NCBI RefSeq assembly: GCF_017876595.1
Contig: NZ_JAGIOG010000001.1
Coordinates: 2,170,001 to 2,234,000 of the forward strand
Length of the DNA stretch: 64,000 nt
Direction of reading: 5' to 3'
Source: Aeromicrobium fastidiosum
GTDB taxonomy: Bacteria > Actinomycetota > Actinomycetes > Propionibacteriales > Nocardioidaceae
Both the position numbers and the translations under genes were made by a program. Numbering within the stretch: position 1 is the stretch's first letter; each line of letters starts with the position of its first letter. The notes below the pieces were generated by a model that saw nothing but the letters and a program-made list of their open reading frames with translations, had not been told where the DNA came from and did no database searches. Shown here one piece after another: positions 34,423 to 44,407 of this stretch.

Positions 34423-35601
34423 TCACTCGGTCGTGAGGGCTGCGGTGATCGTCCCCGTGACCGCTCCGAGGTACTGGTGAGGCTGGGAGTCGGACACCGC
34501 GTAGGCGCTGATCGTGACCGTGTCGCCGTCGAGCAGGTACGTCCGGGTCGTCCCGTCGTCCAGGGTCAGCGGTTCGCTTCCGTTCCACGAGAGCTCGAGG
34601 AGGGAGCCACGTTCTCCCGGCTCGGCACCGCTCACGGTGCCCGATGCGAAGAGGTCTCCTGTGCGCAGCGATGCCCCGTTGATCGTCATGTGCGCCAGCA
34701 TCTGGGCACCCGTCCAGTACATGGAGGAGAAGGTCGGCTTCGACACCCGCGTCCCGTTGAGCTCGATCTGGAGCTCGAGGTCGAGGCCCCAGGGCTCGCG
34801 ATCGCGGAGGTACGGCATCAGGTCGTGGTCACGCTCCGGGGGCGCGATGCGCGACTGCTGCAGGGCGTCCAGCGGGACGATCCACGGCGAGACGGACGTG
34901 GCGAACGACTTGCCGAGGAGAGGCCCCAGGGGGACGTATTCCCACGCCTGGATGTCGCGTGCAGACCAGTCGTTGACGACGCAGATGCCGAAGACGTGCT
35001 GGTCGAACTGGTCGATCGCCACGGGCTCACCCATGGTCGAGGGCGTTCCCACGACATAGCCGACTTCTGCCTCGATGTCGAGGCGGATACTGGGGCCGAA
35101 CTCGACAGAGCCGTCGCCGTTGCGTCGTTGTCCTGCAGGGCGGCGAACGGGCGTGTCCGAGGCGACGATGGTGCCGGACCGTCCGTGGTAGCCGATCGGG
35201 AGATGCTTCCAGTTGGGCGTGAGTGCGTCTCCGTCGGGGCGGAAGATGCGGCCCACGTTGGTGGCGTGGTGCTCGGAGGCGTAGAAGTCGACGTAGTCGG
35301 CGACCGTGAACGGCAGCTGCAGCCGGACCTCTCGTGCATCGATGGTCCCGAGCGACTCCACGGCGGCGGCCACGTGCTCGGCCACGGCGGTGCGGACCTC
35401 GTGCCACACGGCGGGTCCGGCCGCGAGGAGCGCGTCCAGCGTTCCGTCGCTGAACAGGGCGGCGTGGGCCGGCACGATGGTCGGCGCGGCGGCGGACAGG
35501 TCGAGGATCGCGGTCCCGACTCCCACCCCTACGCGCGGAGAGTCTCCGCCTGCCGGAATGAATGAGCAGTAGGGGAGTGTGGTCGTCCCGAAGTCGGTCA
35601 T
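34423..35601 (-). CDS. fahA: Fumarylacetoacetase
   Basis: A 392-residue enzyme splitting fumarylacetoacetate into fumarate and acetoacetate, the last step of tyrosine degradation. The N-terminal SH3-like part includes LPYCSF. Metal- and substrate-binding segments are VDFYASEHHATNVGRIFRP near 104-122, GYHGRSGTIV near 137-146, EAEVGYVVG near 177-185 and CVVNDWSARDIQAWEYVPLGP near 207-228. The family's usual length is about 420. Its ATG overlaps the stop of the unknown gene upstream as ATGA. Last gene of the hppD-hmgA-unknown-fahA run. Confidence 0.94.
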   Translation of the reverse strand: MTDFGTTTLPYCSFIPAGGDSPRVGVGVGTAILDLSAAAPTIVPAHAALFSDGTLDALLAAGPAVWHEVRTAVAEHVAAAVESLGTIDAREVRLQLPFTVADYVDFYASEHHATNVGRIFRPDGDALTPNWKHLPIGYHGRSGTIVASDTPVRRPAGQRRNGDGSVEFGPSIRLDIEAEVGYVVGTPSTMGEPVAIDQFDQHVFGICVVNDWSARDIQAWEYVPLGPLLGKSFATSVSPWIVPLDALQQSRIAPPERDHDLMPYLRDREPWGLDLELQIELNGTRVSKPTFSSMYWTGAQMLAHMTINGASLRTGDLFASGTVSGAEPGERGSLLELSWNGSEPLTLDDGTTRTYLLDGDTVTISAYAVSDSQPHQYLGAVTGTITAALTTE

Positions 35602-36284
35602 GAGATGAGTCCCAGGTGTCGTAGGTCCGCCAGCGGCTCGTCGATGCTGCAGGTGCCGATCGACAGGAACAGGTCGCGTGAGCGGGAGAGACGGTCGGTG
35701 TCGATGCCGATGGCGCTGACGTCACTGGCCGCCAGCACCGGGGCAGGGTCCTTGCCGTCCTGAGCGGCGACCACAGCGGCCATGATGTTGACGAAGCCGT
35801 GTCCCTCGTCGGACCGGAGCGCGTGGTGAAGCCCTGCGGTCAGCTTGAAGCGTTGCTGGTGATGGACGCAATGGGTGATGGCATCGGCGAGCTCATCGAC
35901 GCTCGGCACGTAGGCACCACCGCACCGCAGCTTGAGGATGGTTCCGGGTGGCACGGTGTAGGAGCCACCCCACGGTCGTTCGGTGAACACTGCGACGTGG
36001 TCCGGGAGGTCGGGGCGTTCGGTGACGTCGTCCACCTCGACCGCCACGAGCGTGACGTGATCAGGGACGGGACCGGTCGGGAGACCGCGAAGGGACAGCT
36101 CGATCTCCTGGCCGTCGAGAGCCGCGATCAGCGCAGTCAGGTCGTCGGCGGGGCAGATGAACGGGCCGGCATACCGACGGTCGGAATGTCCGCGGCGGCG
36201 CACGTGCTCGGCGACGGCTCGGTGCATGGGAGCGTTGCCCGGCGGGAAGAGCGCGGCGTCGTCGAAGAAGGCTGCGAACGTCAC
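35598..36284 (-). CDS. Conserved protein of unknown function in the homogentisate operon
   Basis: A 228-residue soluble protein I recognise only as a widespread actinobacterial family. Landmarks are FFDDAALFPPGNAPM at the N terminus, GPFICPADDL, LKLRCGGAYVPS near 127-138 and FKLTAGLHHALRS followed by HGFVNIMAA near 155-178. The layout of strands followed by conserved Lys, Gly-Gly and Gly-His-His suggests a TIM-barrel-like enzyme. It sits between hmgA and fahA with stop-start overlaps on both sides. The gene expected there, maleylacetoacetate isomerase, is otherwise missing. The GTG at 36284 is chosen for its GTGA overlap with hmgA; GTG 36293 is an alternative. Confidence 0.75.
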   Translation of the reverse strand: MTFAAFFDDAALFPPGNAPMHRAVAEHVRRRGHSDRRYAGPFICPADDLTALIAALDGQEIELSLRGLPTGPVPDHVTLVAVEVDDVTERPDLPDHVAVFTERPWGGSYTVPPGTILKLRCGGAYVPSVDELADAITHCVHHQQRFKLTAGLHHALRSDEGHGFVNIMAAVVAAQDGKDPAPVLAASDVSAIGIDTDRLSRSRDLFLSIGTCSIDEPLADLRHLGLIS

Positions 36285-37459
36285 CGGTTCCACGACCAGG
36301 CGTAGACGCCGTCGTCGCAGGCCCGGCCGGCCTCGCCGAGCTCGAGCGGGCGGAAGGTGTCGACCATGACGGCCAGCTCGTCGAACGACTCGGCACCCAG
36401 GCTCGCCTCGATGGCCGACGGCTGCGGCCCGTGGGAGTGGCCTCCGGGGTGCAGGCTGACCGAGCCCTTGCCGATGCCGGACCCCTTGCGGGCCTCGTAG
36501 TCGCCCGCGACGTAGAACATGACCTCGTCGGAGTCGACGTTGGAGTGGTAGTACGGCACGGGGATCGCGAGCGGGTGGTAGTCGACCTTGCGCGGCACGA
36601 AGTTGCAGATGACGAAGTTGCTGCCCTCGAACACCTGGTGCACCGGCGGCGGCTGGTGCACGCGGCCGGTGATGGGCTCGAAGTCGGCGACGTTGAACGC
36701 ATACGGGTAGAGACACCCGTCCCAGCCGATGACGTCGAAGGGGTGCTGCGGCACGGTGTGCACGGTGCCCGACAGACCACCCGGTCCGGAGCCGCGGTGC
36801 TTGATGTACACCTCGACGTCCGTCTCGTCGCGAACCTCGGGCTCGGACGGTCCCCGCAGGTCGCGCTCGCAGTAGGGCGCGTGCTCGAGCAGCTGCCCGT
36901 ACCTGGACAGGTACCGCTTGGGCGGTGCGATGTGGCTGTTGGCCTCGATGCAGTACGCCCGCACCTCGCCGTCGGGCACCCACCGGTGCGTCGTCCCCCG
37001 CGGCACGATCAGGTAGTCGCCGGGGCCGAACGGCAGGTGGCCGAAGACGGTCTCGAGCGTCCCGCTGCCGTCCTCGATGAACACGCACTCGTCGCCTGTG
37101 GCGTTGCGGTACAGCGGCGACGTCTCAGCAGCGACGACGTACGAGATGCGCACATCGGCATTGGCGAGCACCAACCGCCGCCCGGTCACGACGTCCACAC
37201 CGGTGCCAGCGCCGAAGAGATCGTGCAGCTTCAGGTGCCGGGCCAGCAGCGGCTCGTTGGGCGTCGTCGAGAGATCGGGCAGCTCCCACGTCCGGGCGTC
37301 GACGATCGCCGACGGCACCCCGCGGTGGTACAGCAGCGACGAGTCCGAGCTGAAGCCCTCCTCGCCCATCAGCTCCTCGCGGTAGAGCGCACCGTCAGGT
37401 GCCCAGTGCTGGGTGTGACGCTTCGGCGGGATGCTGCCGGCGTGCCGGTAATGGGGCAC
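36281..37459 (-). CDS. hmgA: Homogentisate 1,2-dioxygenase
   Basis: A 392-residue cupin-type iron dioxygenase opening the homogentisate ring to maleylacetoacetate. Segments around the iron site are visible: YHSNVDSDEVMFYVAGDYEARKG near 302-325 (with Glu and His ligands) and SVSLHPGGHSHGPQPSAIE near 333-350 (His ligand). GDYLIVPRGTTHRW lies in the N-terminal cupin half. It starts with ATG two bases after the hppD stop, and its own stop overlaps the start of the next gene. Slightly shorter than the Pseudomonas enzyme (about 430). Confidence 0.93.
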   Translation of the reverse strand: MPHYRHAGSIPPKRHTQHWAPDGALYREELMGEEGFSSDSSLLYHRGVPSAIVDARTWELPDLSTTPNEPLLARHLKLHDLFGAGTGVDVVTGRRLVLANADVRISYVVAAETSPLYRNATGDECVFIEDGSGTLETVFGHLPFGPGDYLIVPRGTTHRWVPDGEVRAYCIEANSHIAPPKRYLSRYGQLLEHAPYCERDLRGPSEPEVRDETDVEVYIKHRGSGPGGLSGTVHTVPQHPFDVIGWDGCLYPYAFNVADFEPITGRVHQPPPVHQVFEGSNFVICNFVPRKVDYHPLAIPVPYYHSNVDSDEVMFYVAGDYEARKGSGIGKGSVSLHPGGHSHGPQPSAIEASLGAESFDELAVMVDTFRPLELGEAGRACDDGVYAWSWNR

Positions 37460-37461
37460 GG

Positions 37462-39320
<1,859 letters not shown>

Positions 39321-39363
39321 GTGTCGCCGTCGCCTGTGCGCCGACCCCGAACGTGCCGGCTCG

Positions 39364-40275
39364 TCACAGCACGAAGTCGGGCGCCTCGAGCGAATCGGCG
39401 ATGAGCCAGCGGAGCGCCTCCGGCTCGTAGTCGCGCATCCAGTGACCCGCGCCGTCGAGAACGAAGAGGTCGGCATGCGGTATCGCCTGCTGATAGGCCT
39501 CACCGTGCGCGGGCGGGACGAGGATGTCCTGCCGCCCGTACAGCAGCACGGTGGGAGCGACGATCGTCGCGAGGTCGAAGCCCCACGGGCGCGCGACGAG
39601 AGCGAGGTCGTCGTCGATCCACCCCTCCGGGCTCTGCGTCAGCCAGTCGGGCCCGGCAGCCTGCTCCTCGAAGCGAACCTCGGCGCGGCTCAGCACCTCG
39701 ACGTCTGGCTCGGCGATCTGAGACAGCCACGGTTCCAGGGGCGCGCCCTGGGCCAGTGCCTCGTCGACATAGCGACGAAGCGCCGGTTCACCCCTTCGCA
39801 CCAGATCGATCTCCGCGCGCGTCTGCGGCATGACGTGGTCCCGGATGTCGAAGCCCTCGACGTCCGGCGGGCCGACCCCGACCGAGATGCACAAACGACT
39901 CACGCGGTCGGGGAGCAGTGCGGCAGCAGCTGCTGCGTACGGTCCGCCGCCCGATGTGCCCATGACGGCGAACCGTCCGAGCGACAGGGCATCGGCGATC
40001 GCCTCGGACCAGGCGGCCGCCGATGACACGGATCGCCCCGGACGCGGGGGAGTGCCGCTGAAGCCGGGACGATCGAAGGTGATGACGCGGCACGGCAGCT
40101 CGCCGAGCGCCGCCCACCCGCCGGGCACCTTGAGCCCGCCGGCAGGCAGGCCGTGGTGGAAGACGACCGGCGGTTGCCCCGGCTCGCCCCAGTCGCGGAC
40201 GGTCAGCGTCGACCCGTCCGATGCCTGAATCTCGTGGACGGCATGAGCAGGAGGGCTCGTCAGGTGAGTCTTCAT
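39364..40275 (-). CDS. Alpha/beta hydrolase
   Basis: A 303-residue alpha/beta hydrolase. The oxyanion region VVFHHGLPAGG is followed by FDRPGFSGT. The nucleophile elbow is GTSGGGPYA with Ser near 108, the acid lies in LYGRQDILVPP near 253 and the His in DGAGHWMRDYEPE near 281. The substrate is unknown. It follows the reductase gene by 15 bases on the same strand, making a Rieske-reductase-hydrolase unit, so hydrolysis of an ester or amide before or after the oxygenation is plausible. A truncated paralogue lies at 44048-44407. Confidence 0.86.
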   Translation of the reverse strand: MKTHLTSPPAHAVHEIQASDGSTLTVRDWGEPGQPPVVFHHGLPAGGLKVPGGWAALGELPCRVITFDRPGFSGTPPRPGRSVSSAAAWSEAIADALSLGRFAVMGTSGGGPYAAAAAALLPDRVSRLCISVGVGPPDVEGFDIRDHVMPQTRAEIDLVRRGEPALRRYVDEALAQGAPLEPWLSQIAEPDVEVLSRAEVRFEEQAAGPDWLTQSPEGWIDDDLALVARPWGFDLATIVAPTVLLYGRQDILVPPAHGEAYQQAIPHADLFVLDGAGHWMRDYEPEALRWLIADSLEAPDFVL

Positions 40276-40290
40276 GGGTGCTCCGTCCGA

Positions 40291-41265
40291 TCAGCAGTCA
40301 AGGGTCAGTCTGCCGTCTCGTGCGCGTGACACGCACACCATCATGGTGTCGTTCGCGGCCTGCTCCGCCGGCGTGAGGATGCTGTCCCGGTGATCGACGG
40401 CTCCTGCCAGGACGCGCGTCTCGCACGTGCCACACACGCCCTCGCCGCAGCTGAAGGGCACGGCGATGCCGGCGTCCGACATCGTGTCGAGGATCGAACG
40501 CTCGCCTGTCACCATCAACGTCACCCCGCTGCGGACCAGCTCGACGTCGAATGCGTGGACGTCGGAGGTGTCGACGGGGCGGGGGGTGAAGCGCTCGACG
40601 TGCAGGGCACCGTCGGGCCAAGCGCCCACGGCCGACTCCATCGCGGCCAGCAGCGGCTCGGGCCCGCAGCAGTAGATGGCGGTGCCCGCCGATGGGACTT
40701 CGAGCAGGCGACGGACGTCGATCGGCCCGCGGCCGTCGTCGGTCCACACGTCGAGAGTCCCTCCGGGCAGCTCGCGCAGCTCGGCCAGGTAGGGCATCAG
40801 CGACTCGGAGCGGCCGCCGTATGCCAGCGACCACGCGGCTCCTCGCTGGGATGCCGAACGCACCATGGGCAGGATCGGCGTGATGCCGATGCCGCCGGCC
40901 ACGAACACGTAGCTGGCTGCCTCGACCAGCTCGAAGTGGTTGCGAGGTTCTGACACCGTCACGTGGTCGCCTGCGGACAGGGTGGCCATCCTCAGCGAGC
41001 CGCCCAGACCGTCCTGCAGCACGCGCACGGCAATGGTCCAGGTCGCGGCGTCGGCCGGTCCGCACAACGAGTACTGGCGGACGACGTCGTCGCCGGCGAA
41101 CACGTCGATGTGCGCCCCGGGCTGCCACGGGGGCAGCGCTCTGCCGTCGGCGCTGCGGAGCGTGAGCTCGACGACGTCGGCGACCGGCTCGTGCCGGCGC
41201 TCGACGACGACGTCGAGCGCCGACGACGGCGCGACCGGCGACGCGGGGCTCACGGGCATCGTCAC
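40291..41265 (-). CDS. Flavin/[2Fe-2S] reductase component of the Rieske oxygenase
   Basis: A 324-residue reductase of the VanB/CntB/GbcB type. The order is flavin domain (RQYSLCGPAD near 73), NAD domain (VAGGIGITPILPMV near 125 and YCCGPEPLLAAME) and C-terminal plant-type [2Fe-2S] domain (CGEGVCGTCETRVLAG near 272, last Cys in MMVCVSRA). It passes electrons from NAD(P)H to the adjacent oxygenase. The GTG start overlaps the oxygenase stop as GTGA. This layout is shared by reductases of aromatic demethylases and of carnitine/betaine monooxygenases; the partner's sequence favours the latter. Confidence 0.9.
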   Translation of the reverse strand: MTMPVSPASPVAPSSALDVVVERRHEPVADVVELTLRSADGRALPPWQPGAHIDVFAGDDVVRQYSLCGPADAATWTIAVRVLQDGLGGSLRMATLSAGDHVTVSEPRNHFELVEAASYVFVAGGIGITPILPMVRSASQRGAAWSLAYGGRSESLMPYLAELRELPGGTLDVWTDDGRGPIDVRRLLEVPSAGTAIYCCGPEPLLAAMESAVGAWPDGALHVERFTPRPVDTSDVHAFDVELVRSGVTLMVTGERSILDTMSDAGIAVPFSCGEGVCGTCETRVLAGAVDHRDSILTPAEQAANDTMMVCVSRARDGRLTLDC

Positions 41266-42422
41266 AACCCGGCGGCAGACATCATCCGCGCGTAGGCGTA
41301 GTAGAAGCCGGCCACGGACGTCTCGTCGAGGCTCAGGGGCCCGGGCTCGAAGCCGTGGGACTTGACGCCCTCCTGCACCGACCGGCACAGCTCCCAGTCC
41401 TGGCGGTTGGTCTGGTCCCAGACGCGGATGAGGTTGTCGACCGCGTAGTCGACGCCCTCGACGGCGTCGCGGTGCACGAGCCATTGCACCTTCACGTGGG
41501 TTCGGTCCGGCGACACCGGAGTGTCGACGAAGGTGATGCCGTAGTCGGGCGAGAACACGAAGGCGAAGCCGGGCTTGAGGTGGGCGGCGGCCGTGTAGGG
41601 CTCACGACCGTCGGCGAACTCGCCCATCGGCTTGGCGGAGGCAGGCCGGCCGGACATGGTCAGCGACACGGCACCGGGCTTGAGGGGGAACCGGGCAGAC
41701 TGCGAGCGACGGTCCTCGGAATACCAGAGCGGTGCCTCGCCCGCAGTCGGCTGCGCCATCTCGCGCACGTCGAACGTCCGGATGAACTCCGGGTGGTTGG
41801 CGTTGCAGTGGTAGCACTCCTGGGCGTTCTCCCAGACCAGCTTCCAGTTGGCGTCGACCTCGTAGACCTCGGTGTGGGCGATGCGTGCGTCCTCGACCCC
41901 GAACGGGTTCATGAGCTCTGCGGCGTCTGCCATGAGCTCGGGCAATGATTCGACCTCCTCCTCGGACGAGAAGTTGACGAACACGAGTCCCTGCCACACC
42001 GAGGTGTGCACCTTCTTGAGCGGCCACCGGGACTTGTCGAACGAGTCCGGCATACGGGGCGCGCCGGCCAGCGACCCGTCGTGCGAGTACGCCCACTGGT
42101 GATACGGGCAGACGAAGCGCCTGGTGGAGCCTGTGCCGCAGTCGACCAGGCGAGCACCGCGGTGACGGCACACGTTGAGCAGGCCGTGGATCTCGCCGTC
42201 GGCGTCCCGGGCGACGATGCAGCTCTCGTCGCCGGACGTCACGGTGAGGTAGTCGCCGGCGTGGGGGATCTCCGAGACGTGGCCGGCGTACAGCCACTGG
42301 CGACCGAAGATGGCGGACACCTCCTCGGCAAAGAGTGTGGGAGAGGTGTAGAGGTCGCCGGGGAGGGCCAGGCCCTGCTTTAGCTGCTCCAGGACGAGGT
42401 CGCTGGTCGTCTTCTCGGTCAT
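41262..42422 (-). CDS. Rieske non-haem iron oxygenase, quaternary-ammonium (CntA/GbcA) type
   Basis: A 386-residue Rieske oxygenase alpha subunit. The [2Fe-2S] ligands are C85/H87 (CRHRG) and C105/H108 (CPYHQW). The mononuclear-iron segment is ENAQECYHCNANHPE, with H205 and H210. The bridging position before it is E202, where most ring hydroxylases have Asp; carnitine monooxygenase CntA and relatives use Glu there. This favours oxidation of a quaternary ammonium or N-methyl substrate rather than an aromatic ring. Neighbouring amine oxidases and formaldehyde genes agree. The exact substrate is unknown. It is divergent from the PucR-type gene. Confidence 0.85.
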   Translation of the reverse strand: MTEKTTSDLVLEQLKQGLALPGDLYTSPTLFAEEVSAIFGRQWLYAGHVSEIPHAGDYLTVTSGDESCIVARDADGEIHGLLNVCRHRGARLVDCGTGSTRRFVCPYHQWAYSHDGSLAGAPRMPDSFDKSRWPLKKVHTSVWQGLVFVNFSSEEEVESLPELMADAAELMNPFGVEDARIAHTEVYEVDANWKLVWENAQECYHCNANHPEFIRTFDVREMAQPTAGEAPLWYSEDRRSQSARFPLKPGAVSLTMSGRPASAKPMGEFADGREPYTAAAHLKPGFAFVFSPDYGITFVDTPVSPDRTHVKVQWLVHRDAVEGVDYAVDNLIRVWDQTNRQDWELCRSVQEGVKSHGFEPGPLSLDETSVAGFYYAYARMMSAAGL

Positions 42423-42679
42423 GCCATCTCCGTTCGTCGCTGAATCAGCTCACCTGGAACGCTAGGCCGCAGCGGAGCGATCAGCATCGAACAAACGTAG
42501 GGAGCCGCGCTCGATGCGTGCGACAGTCGTGAGCGAGGCCGTCCGACACATGACGGACCTTGGGCTCCCACATCGCGCCGATCGCGTGAACAGATGTGTG
42601 GTCCCGTGCGCGATGATGGTGCTCGACGAAGCAGCCGTGGGCCGCGCCAGCGGCGCGCTCAGCGCCAGGAGGGGTGACC

Positions 42680-43906
42680 ATGCGGGACCTGCAGGGCATC
42701 ATCGACGGTCTCGCTGATCGTCTCCACCGCGCTGTCGCGGTCGATGACCCGCACATCAGGCTCCTGGCGCACACGGCGCACCACGAGCAGGTCGACGCGC
42801 ACAGGGTGCACTCGATCATGACGCTGTCGACCTCGGCGGAGATCGCGGCCTATGTGCACCGGTTCGGCATCAAGTCGGCGAATGTCCCGGTCCGAATCCC
42901 GAAGGACGACGGCCTGGAGATGCTGGCCCGCGTCTGTCTGCCGATCCGCACGCAAGGGGTGCTGCAGGGCTACCTGTGGCTCATCGATGACGACGAGTCG
43001 TTGACCGACGAGCAGCTGCAGGACGCGCAGGACACGGCGTCGGAGGCGGGCGAGGTGCTGTTCCGCAATCACCTCCTCGACGACCTGCGCCGAGCCAAGG
43101 AGCGTGAGCTGCTGCTCGACATGGTGAGCTCGGAGTCGCACCTGCGGGGCCACATCACCGAGGAGATGCTGAGCGCACACGGCATCCGCCCGCAGATGTC
43201 GTGCATCGTGCTCGTCGTGAAGGTGGTCGGCGGAGCCAGCCGCGACGCCACGGCCGCCAGCCTGTTGGTCGAGTCGTCCCTGCGCAAGGCGATCCGCAAC
43301 CTGCCCCGCGTCCACTCGCTCGTGGCCACCCGCGAGGGCGGGGTGGCCTATGCGCTGTTCGCCTTCGAGCCATTCGAGAACCCGCTCGCCCGCATCAGGA
43401 CGTTCGGTACTGATGTCAGGTCCGAGGTGGCTGCCGGTCTGCCGCCGGGCACAGATGTCAGGGTGGGCATCGGACCGACCCAGGCGGAGGTGGCGGGAGC
43501 GCCGCTCAGCCTACGCCGGGCCATGAGCGTCATGGACGTGGTGCAGGCAGTGCCGGAGTTCGACTCCGTCACCAGCTGGGACGACCTCGGTGTCTATCAG
43601 GTGCTCAACCAGTTCCCGCCTGACGAGCTTGCAGAGGTCGCCATACCGCCTGGCCTGCGTGCCCTGTTCGCGGCCAGTGCTGACCAGTGGCTCGTCGATA
43701 CCTTGGACGCTTACCTCGATGCAGCCGGCAACGTCCAGGAGACGTCGAAACGACTGCAGATCCACCGAGCCACGCTGTACTACCGGCTGTCGAGGATCGA
43801 GGAGATCACCGGATCTTCCCTCGGTGACGGCCGCGACCGCCTGGCGCTGCACTTGGGCATCAAGCTCGCGAGGCTGCTCGGCGAGCTGCCGAGCGCTCCG
43901 GGGTGA
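42680..43906 (+). CDS. PucR/CdaR-type transcriptional regulator
   Basis: A 408-residue regulator with the PucR-type C-terminal HTH: YLDAAGNVQETSKRLQIHRATLYYRLSRIEEITG near 348-381. A middle GGDEF-like CdaR domain (VRVGIGPTQAEVAGAPLSLRRA) and an N-terminal sensory part containing VCLPIRTQGVLQGYLWLIDD precede it. It faces the Rieske operon across 257 bases and probably activates it. ATG 42680 is preferred because AGGAGG stands seven bases upstream; the GTG two codons earlier is too close to that site. In the gap I see an ACAAACGT element (42491-42498) repeated near 47869. Confidence 0.86.
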   Translation: MRDLQGIIDGLADRLHRAVAVDDPHIRLLAHTAHHEQVDAHRVHSIMTLSTSAEIAAYVHRFGIKSANVPVRIPKDDGLEMLARVCLPIRTQGVLQGYLWLIDDDESLTDEQLQDAQDTASEAGEVLFRNHLLDDLRRAKERELLLDMVSSESHLRGHITEEMLSAHGIRPQMSCIVLVVKVVGGASRDATAASLLVESSLRKAIRNLPRVHSLVATREGGVAYALFAFEPFENPLARIRTFGTDVRSEVAAGLPPGTDVRVGIGPTQAEVAGAPLSLRRAMSVMDVVQAVPEFDSVTSWDDLGVYQVLNQFPPDELAEVAIPPGLRALFAASADQWLVDTLDAYLDAAGNVQETSKRLQIHRATLYYRLSRIEEITGSSLGDGRDRLALHLGIKLARLLGELPSAPG

Positions 43907-44047
43907 CGCGAGGGACGCTGCGACACATGCGCGAGCGTCCGGCACGCGAATCCGACAGATGAGCAGTGCATCGAGACGGCGCGGTTGCGACCCTGACTCA
44001 TCTGAAGCCACGCGGGCGACCCAGCCCCAGGAGATGACGGAGCATTG

Positions 44048-44407
44048 ATGACCTCCACCGCAACACACGCCGAGAACGTCCTGGCGCGGCCCGGCGCTCT
44101 GACCGAGCTCGACATCGGCGCGCAGGAGGCGGTGCGCAACGGCGTCGAGGGGTGGCTGAACGACGACCTCGCCTTCTGCCACCGTCCGTGGGGTTGCGAC
44201 CTGTCACAGGTCACGGCCGACACCCTGATGGTTTTCGGTGAAGCTGACGTCCTGGTGCCGCACGCGCACGGCGACGCCTATCTGAGAGCCATCGGTCATG
44301 GACAGCTCGTGAAGATCCCCGACGCCGGGCACTGGATGGATGATGTCGAGCCAGCGATCCTTGAATGGCTCGTGTCGGACACTGCGGCTCCAGCGGAGCT
44401 GTACTGA
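44048..44407 (+). pseudogene. Truncated alpha/beta hydrolase, C-terminal third only
   Basis: A 119-residue frame that aligns with residues from about 195 to the end of the hydrolase encoded at 39364-40275. It shares EGWLNDDLAF, RPWGCDLSQV, DVLVPHAHGDAYLRAI and DAGHWMDDVEPAILEWL. The acid (Asp) and His of the triad are present, but the nucleophile elbow and the whole N-terminal core are missing, and no matching sequence precedes it. It is therefore a remnant or a repurposed fragment. Its stop overlaps the ATG of the S9 peptidase (TGATG), so it may still be translated as a leader to that gene. Confidence 0.72.

Noticed and set aside
40291-42422. Aromatic ring hydroxylase or vanillate demethylase as the first reading of the Rieske pair
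   Set aside because: The bridging Glu and the amine-oxidase and formaldehyde neighbours fit N-methyl substrates better, and no ring-cleavage enzyme adjoins it.
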